From Neisseriaceae bacterium (GTDB lineage Bacteria > Pseudomonadota > Gammaproteobacteria > Burkholderiales > UBA11063), in NCBI GenBank assembly GCA_947441745.1, contig CANEUJ010000062.1, positions 1-9,006 of the forward strand: 9,006 nucleotides of DNA. Reading direction: 5' to 3'. Made by a program: the position numbers and the translations under genes. The notes under the pieces are model-generated. The model was not told where the DNA came from. It made no database searches and worked only from the letters and a program-made list of their open reading frames with translations. Shown one piece after another: positions 6,121 to 9,006 of the stretch; the first letter of the stretch is position 1, and each line of letters begins with the position of its first letter.

Positions 6121-7761
6121 TTAAATTGGTTTTATACTTCCTGGCAATATTTTAGCAGAAATAGCACTACATACTTCAACTAAATATTCATCATTCATAA
6201 TTGCTTCTTCAGCAACTAGCTGTTTTTGCTCAATATCTAGGGTTCTTTTTTCTTTTAAGGTGTCACTAAGATCTATTGCAAAATCAATTATTACTGACAT
6301 TGTACATAAGAAATATTCACTTAGTATTTGTTCTAACTGCCCAATTAGTTTTGGGTTCAGGGCACTTTGATAACGAGAATCAAGAGTTAAATTAAAACTT
6401 GATTCGGTATAGCTATTTAGTTTTGCATTTTCTAGAAATGAGTATAGTATACCAAGTTTATCTTTAAGCGATATTACCAAATCAAACCATTGCCCATTAA
6501 AAACTACTGCTCTGGGTTCCAGTGCTGTTGGTGCCGTTTTTATAATATCATTAATTGGTGGAGTGGTAGTTGTTGTTGCAGTTTCCTTTGGAGCGGTTAC
6601 CGAGGGTTGCAGAATTTTCTTTATTGGAGCAATTTCTTTTGGTGCTGCTACTTTGAAATTATTTTGTTCTATAGTAATGATCTTTTGTTCACTACTGCCA
6701 ATATTAAAAGCTAACATTCTTAACATTATCATTACAAAAACTGGGTACTTATCACGTGTTTTTTGTAATTGCTCTATGCCTAGATTAGCTATCTCAAAGT
6801 ATAGTTGAACATCGTTAACACTGATTTTATCAATATATTTGTGAAGCTCTATGGGGCAAGTTGATGCTCCTAGTTGAGCTAGATTTAGGTTGCAAAGTTT
6901 TTGCTGTAAGCTTACAAGTACTTTTTCTAAATCACTGCCATTGTTGTTTAGGGTGTTAATAGAACTCATTAGCATTTTACCATCAAGGCTACTTAATGCA
7001 TCTAATAAATTATAGATCATATCATCATTAGTCAAAGATAGCATATCAGATACAGTATCAGCAGTTATACTATCATTACTAAAGGCAATTGCTTGATCAA
7101 GGATAGATAGTGCATCCCTCATGCTTCCATTTGCAGCGGTTGCAATTAAATTAAGAGCTTCAGTCTCATACTTTTTATTTTCAGTATCAAGTACAAATGC
7201 CAAATATTGACCGATTTCATTTATTGATAGATTACGGAGTTTTAATTGTAGGCACCTTGAAAGTATAGTTGCTGGTACTTTTTGTAGGTCAGTTGTTGCA
7301 AGAATAAAAATCACATGAGCTGGTGGCTCTTCTAGAGTTTTTAGCATGGCATTAAAAGCTGATTTGGATAACATATGTACTTCATCAATAATATATACTT
7401 TGTAGCGACCAGATGATGGAGCATAATATGCATTATCAATTAGTTCGCGTATATTATCAACCCCAGTATTGGATGCAGCATCAATTTCAATTACATCAAC
7501 AAAGCGACCACTATCAATTGCCACACAGCTTTCACAAATAGTGCAAGGTTCGCCATTTGCTGGGTTTAGGCAGTTTAGAGCTTTAGCAATAACCCTTGCA
7601 ATAGTGGTTTTACCAACACCTCTGGTACCAGTTAGTAGATATGCATGGTGTAGGCGACTATTATTTATGATATTGGTTAAAATTTTAACAGTATTTGTTT
7701 GTCCGATTAGATCGGCAAATTTTTTGGGACGCCACTTACGAGCCAAGACAGTGTGTTGCAT
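6121..7761 (-). CDS. dnaX: DNA polymerase III subunit gamma/tau
   Basis: DnaX is the clamp-loader ATPase that opens the beta sliding clamp and, through tau, holds the polymerase III cores together. The 546-residue protein has Walker A GTRGVGKTT (45-53), a zinc module with C64, C73, C76 and C79, Walker B IIDEVHML (124-131), sensor 1/SRC arginine finger motif ATILSRC (164-170) and sensor 2 GSMRDA (212-217). A low-complexity Ala/Thr/Pro linker (about 370-415) leads to a tau-type C-terminal domain. It is shorter than the E. coli tau of 643 residues. The start is supported by GAGG upstream of the ATG on the minus strand. I see no convincing in-frame programmed frameshift heptamer in the linker, so a separate gamma product is not predicted. 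It heads the dnaX-ybaB-ffs group and is divergent from mltG. Confidence 0.97.
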   Translation of the reverse strand: MQHTVLARKWRPKKFADLIGQTNTVKILTNIINNSRLHHAYLLTGTRGVGKTTIARVIAKALNCLNPANGEPCTICESCVAIDSGRFVDVIEIDAASNTGVDNIRELIDNAYYAPSSGRYKVYIIDEVHMLSKSAFNAMLKTLEEPPAHVIFILATTDLQKVPATILSRCLQLKLRNLSINEIGQYLAFVLDTENKKYETEALNLIATAANGSMRDALSILDQAIAFSNDSITADTVSDMLSLTNDDMIYNLLDALSSLDGKMLMSSINTLNNNGSDLEKVLVSLQQKLCNLNLAQLGASTCPIELHKYIDKISVNDVQLYFEIANLGIEQLQKTRDKYPVFVMIMLRMLAFNIGSSEQKIITIEQNNFKVAAPKEIAPIKKILQPSVTAPKETATTTTTPPINDIIKTAPTALEPRAVVFNGQWFDLVISLKDKLGILYSFLENAKLNSYTESSFNLTLDSRYQSALNPKLIGQLEQILSEYFLCTMSVIIDFAIDLSDTLKEKRTLDIEQKQLVAEEAIMNDEYLVEVCSAISAKILPGSIKPI

Positions 7762-7794
7762 TATTTAACCTCATTTAATATCTGATTTATCAAG

Positions 7795-7803
7795 ATTTTA
7801 CCA
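7795..7803 (-). promoter_or_regulatory. Extended -10 promoter for dnaX
   Basis: Read on the minus strand this is TGGTAAAAT: a TAAAAT hexamer (5 of 6 matches to TATAAT) with the extended -10 TG. It would start transcription about 20-25 nt before the dnaX ATG. No good -35 hexamer is present. It is the mirror copy of the site at 7843-7851. Confidence 0.5.
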
Positions 7804-7842
7804 TAAGAAAATCCTTAAGCGTATTTAAAATGTCTAAATATA

Positions 7843-7851
7843 TGGTAAAAT
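7843..7851 (+). promoter_or_regulatory. Extended -10 promoter for mltG-tmk
   Basis: TGGTAAAAT has the TG extension and a TAAAAT hexamer; TTTAAA at 7824-7829 could act as a weak -35 with a 16-nt spacer. Transcription would begin near 7858, about 30 nt before the mltG ATG. Confidence 0.45.
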
Positions 7852-7859
7852 ACATGACT

Positions 7860-7865
7860 TATAAT
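7860..7865 (+). promoter_or_regulatory. Second -10 element upstream of mltG
   Basis: A perfect TATAAT lies 22 nt before the mltG ATG but lacks both a recognisable -35 and the extended TG at the right spacing. It could give a leader of about 16 nt. It may be an alternative start or a chance match in A+T-rich DNA. Confidence 0.35.
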
Positions 7866-7887
7866 ATATTTGTAATACAAGGGTAAT

Positions 7888-8886
7888 ATGTTACATCTAC
7901 ATACTAAATTCAAATTATTAACTAAAATATTATTAGTTGGTTTTGTGATTTTTGCCTCAATGCTTGGCTATACGGTATTTTATCCATATAAAATACCTAA
8001 TAATTCATATCAATTGGTGGTTGACATGAATGAGAATGTATCTGGAATAGCTAATGATTTGTCTGAGCATGATATCATTAAAAATAAGTTTATATTTCGT
8101 GGCTTGCTGCGCTTGTTAAGGCGCGATAGAAACATTGCTGCAGGATTATATTTTTTAAAAAATAGTATGTCTACTTGGGATATTGTAGCTCGAGTGACTA
8201 ATGGTAAACCTGATCAAATAAGCGTAACTTTTATCGATGGTTGGAGTATTGAACAAGTTAGAAGTTATGTAAATTTATTGTCCAATATCCAGCATACTAC
8301 AACTAACTTTACTGATGAAGAGTTAAAAAAATCACTCAAAATTGAATACCCTAGTCTTGAGGGGCTGTTCTATCCTTCAACTTATTTTGTAGCACCTAAT
8401 CAAACTGATTTGGAAATATATCAACAAGCTTATCGCCTAATGCAAAGAAAGCTAACTGAATTATACACTAAAAGAAGTACTGTGAGTATTTATAGTAACC
8501 CATATCAAATGCTTACTATGGCAAGTTTAATTCAAAAAGAAACTAGTGATAAGGAAGATATGTTATTAGTTGCAACAGTGTTTAATAATCGAATTAAAAC
8601 GGGTATGAAATTACAAGATGATCCATCTGTATTTTATGGGCTCAAGCATCAAAAAACTATAAAGCGAAAAAGTTTTCAGATAGATACTCCGTATAATACC
8701 TACACTAGGTTTGGTTTACCACCAACACCTATATGTATTCCATCATATGAAGCTATAGTTGCGGCTAGTCAGCCACAAGATAAACCAGATTTATTATATT
8801 TCTTGGCTATTGGTAGTGGTAAAACCAAGTTTTCTAAAACCTATAGCGAACACAAGTCGGCAATAAATAAATATTTAAATAAGTAA
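7888..8886 (+). CDS. mltG: Endolytic murein transglycosylase MltG (YceG)
   Basis: MltG is an inner-membrane lytic transglycosylase that cuts newly made glycan strands and thereby ends their elongation. The 332-residue protein has an N-terminal membrane anchor (about residues 10-31) and the periplasmic YceG domain. The catalytic glutamate is E218 in SLIQKETSD (213-221), followed by VFNNRIKTGMKLQDDPSV (231-248), YNTY (269-272), GLPPTPICIPS (276-286) and a C-terminal EH motif (321-322). One usual feature is changed: the GGH before the final FS/FN element reads GKT (311-313), so that histidine is missing. The GSGKT text here (309-313) resembles a P-loop only by chance. AAGGG at 7879-7883 supports the ATG. 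tmk starts 10 nt after the stop, the same mltG-tmk order as in many proteobacteria, including E. coli. Confidence 0.93.
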   Translation: MLHLHTKFKLLTKILLVGFVIFASMLGYTVFYPYKIPNNSYQLVVDMNENVSGIANDLSEHDIIKNKFIFRGLLRLLRRDRNIAAGLYFLKNSMSTWDIVARVTNGKPDQISVTFIDGWSIEQVRSYVNLLSNIQHTTTNFTDEELKKSLKIEYPSLEGLFYPSTYFVAPNQTDLEIYQQAYRLMQRKLTELYTKRSTVSIYSNPYQMLTMASLIQKETSDKEDMLLVATVFNNRIKTGMKLQDDPSVFYGLKHQKTIKRKSFQIDTPYNTYTRFGLPPTPICIPSYEAIVAASQPQDKPDLLYFLAIGSGKTKFSKTYSEHKSAINKYLNK

Positions 8887-8896
8887 GGTATATATT

Positions 8897-9006
8897 ATGC
8901 GCGGGTTATTTATTTCAGTTGAGGGGATTGACGGGGCAGGTAAATCTACTCATGTTAATTTTATTCGTGGCTATTTAAAAGATAAAGGCTATGAAGTAGT
9001 TACAAC
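8897..9006 (+). CDS. tmk: Thymidylate kinase, 5' part only
   Basis: Thymidylate kinase converts dTMP to dTDP in dTTP synthesis. Only the first 36 codons are in the window; the gene runs off the right edge. The translation begins MRGLFISVEGIDGAGKSTHV, with the P-loop GIDGAGKST (10-18) and a following GYEVVTT stretch that normally leads into the TREP motif just beyond the window. AAGG at 8885-8888, overlapping the mltG stop, is 8 nt before the ATG and supports this start. The gene is co-oriented with mltG and almost certainly co-transcribed. The short fragment and the mltG context together make the call firm. Confidence 0.9.
   Translation, partial: MRGLFISVEGIDGAGKSTHVNFIRGYLKDKGYEVVT

Larger units (their letters stand above)
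7795..7851. repeat. Perfect 11-bp inverted repeat in the dnaX/mltG divergent region
   Basis: ATTTTACCATA (7795-7805) and TATGGTAAAAT (7841-7851) are exact reverse complements separated by 35 bp. Each arm contains an extended -10 promoter pointing away from the centre (7823), one toward dnaX and one toward mltG. A CTTAAG palindrome (7814-7819) lies in the spacer. The symmetry may reflect two matched promoters or a shared operator. Confidence 0.7.

Noticed and set aside
6247..6262. A-rich run near the dnaX 3' end (minus strand) as a gamma/tau frameshift site
   Set aside because: The reading frame is GAA AAA AGA, which is not the A AAA AAG arrangement needed for -1 slippage, and it lies in the tau C-terminal domain, too late to make a gamma product.
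6490..6808. Cys/Trp-rich plus-strand ORFs opposite dnaX
   Set aside because: They are antisense to the dnaX linker and have composition expected from reading that low-complexity region backwards; no start signals or homologous motifs.

Overview
The window is A+T-rich bacterial DNA, packed with genes on both strands, and it looks proteobacterial. DnaX reads like betaproteobacterial (Neisseriales-type) proteins, notably around its Walker B stretch (DEVHMLSKSAFNAMLKTLEE). The lineage call is inference from recalled protein patterns. A low-G+C betaproteobacterium fits best; an A+T-rich gammaproteobacterium is not excluded.

Layout. (1) 1-2935, plus strand, conjugation-type accessory block: a TrbB-like secretion ATPase with an enlarged N-terminal part, a VirB1/TrbN-like lytic transglycosylase starting at TTG without a signal peptide, a TraF-type signal peptidase, and after a 122-bp gap a short single-stranded DNA-binding protein. 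It resembles the edge of an integrative conjugative element or integrated plasmid; the other transfer genes would lie to the left, outside the window. (2) 2936-3140, a non-coding junction with a GNRA-capped hairpin, a 16-bp A+T palindrome and a good extended -10 promoter. (3) 3141-5670, plus strand, a tight operon: aroE, a CaCA-family cation exchanger, and tcdA. (4) 7761-5670, minus strand: dnaX, ybaB, then the 4.5S signal recognition particle RNA gene, whose 3' end meets the tcdA stop codon. recR, which often follows ybaB, is absent here. (5) 7762-7887, a divergent control region with two extended -10 promoters arranged as a perfect 11-bp inverted repeat. (6) 7888-9006, plus strand: mltG and the start of tmk, a conserved pair.

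How the genes work together. The first block would power and build a type IV secretion channel: TrbB is the ATPase, the transglycosylase opens the peptidoglycan, TraF matures the pilin, and Ssb coats single-stranded DNA. The rest is housekeeping: aromatic amino acid synthesis, ion exchange, tRNA t6A modification, the replisome clamp loader, protein targeting, glycan-strand termination and dTTP synthesis.

I found no clear undescribed multi-gene system. The most interesting items are the roughly 140-residue insertion in TrbB, the structured element at the accessory/chromosomal junction, and the placement of the 4.5S RNA gene.
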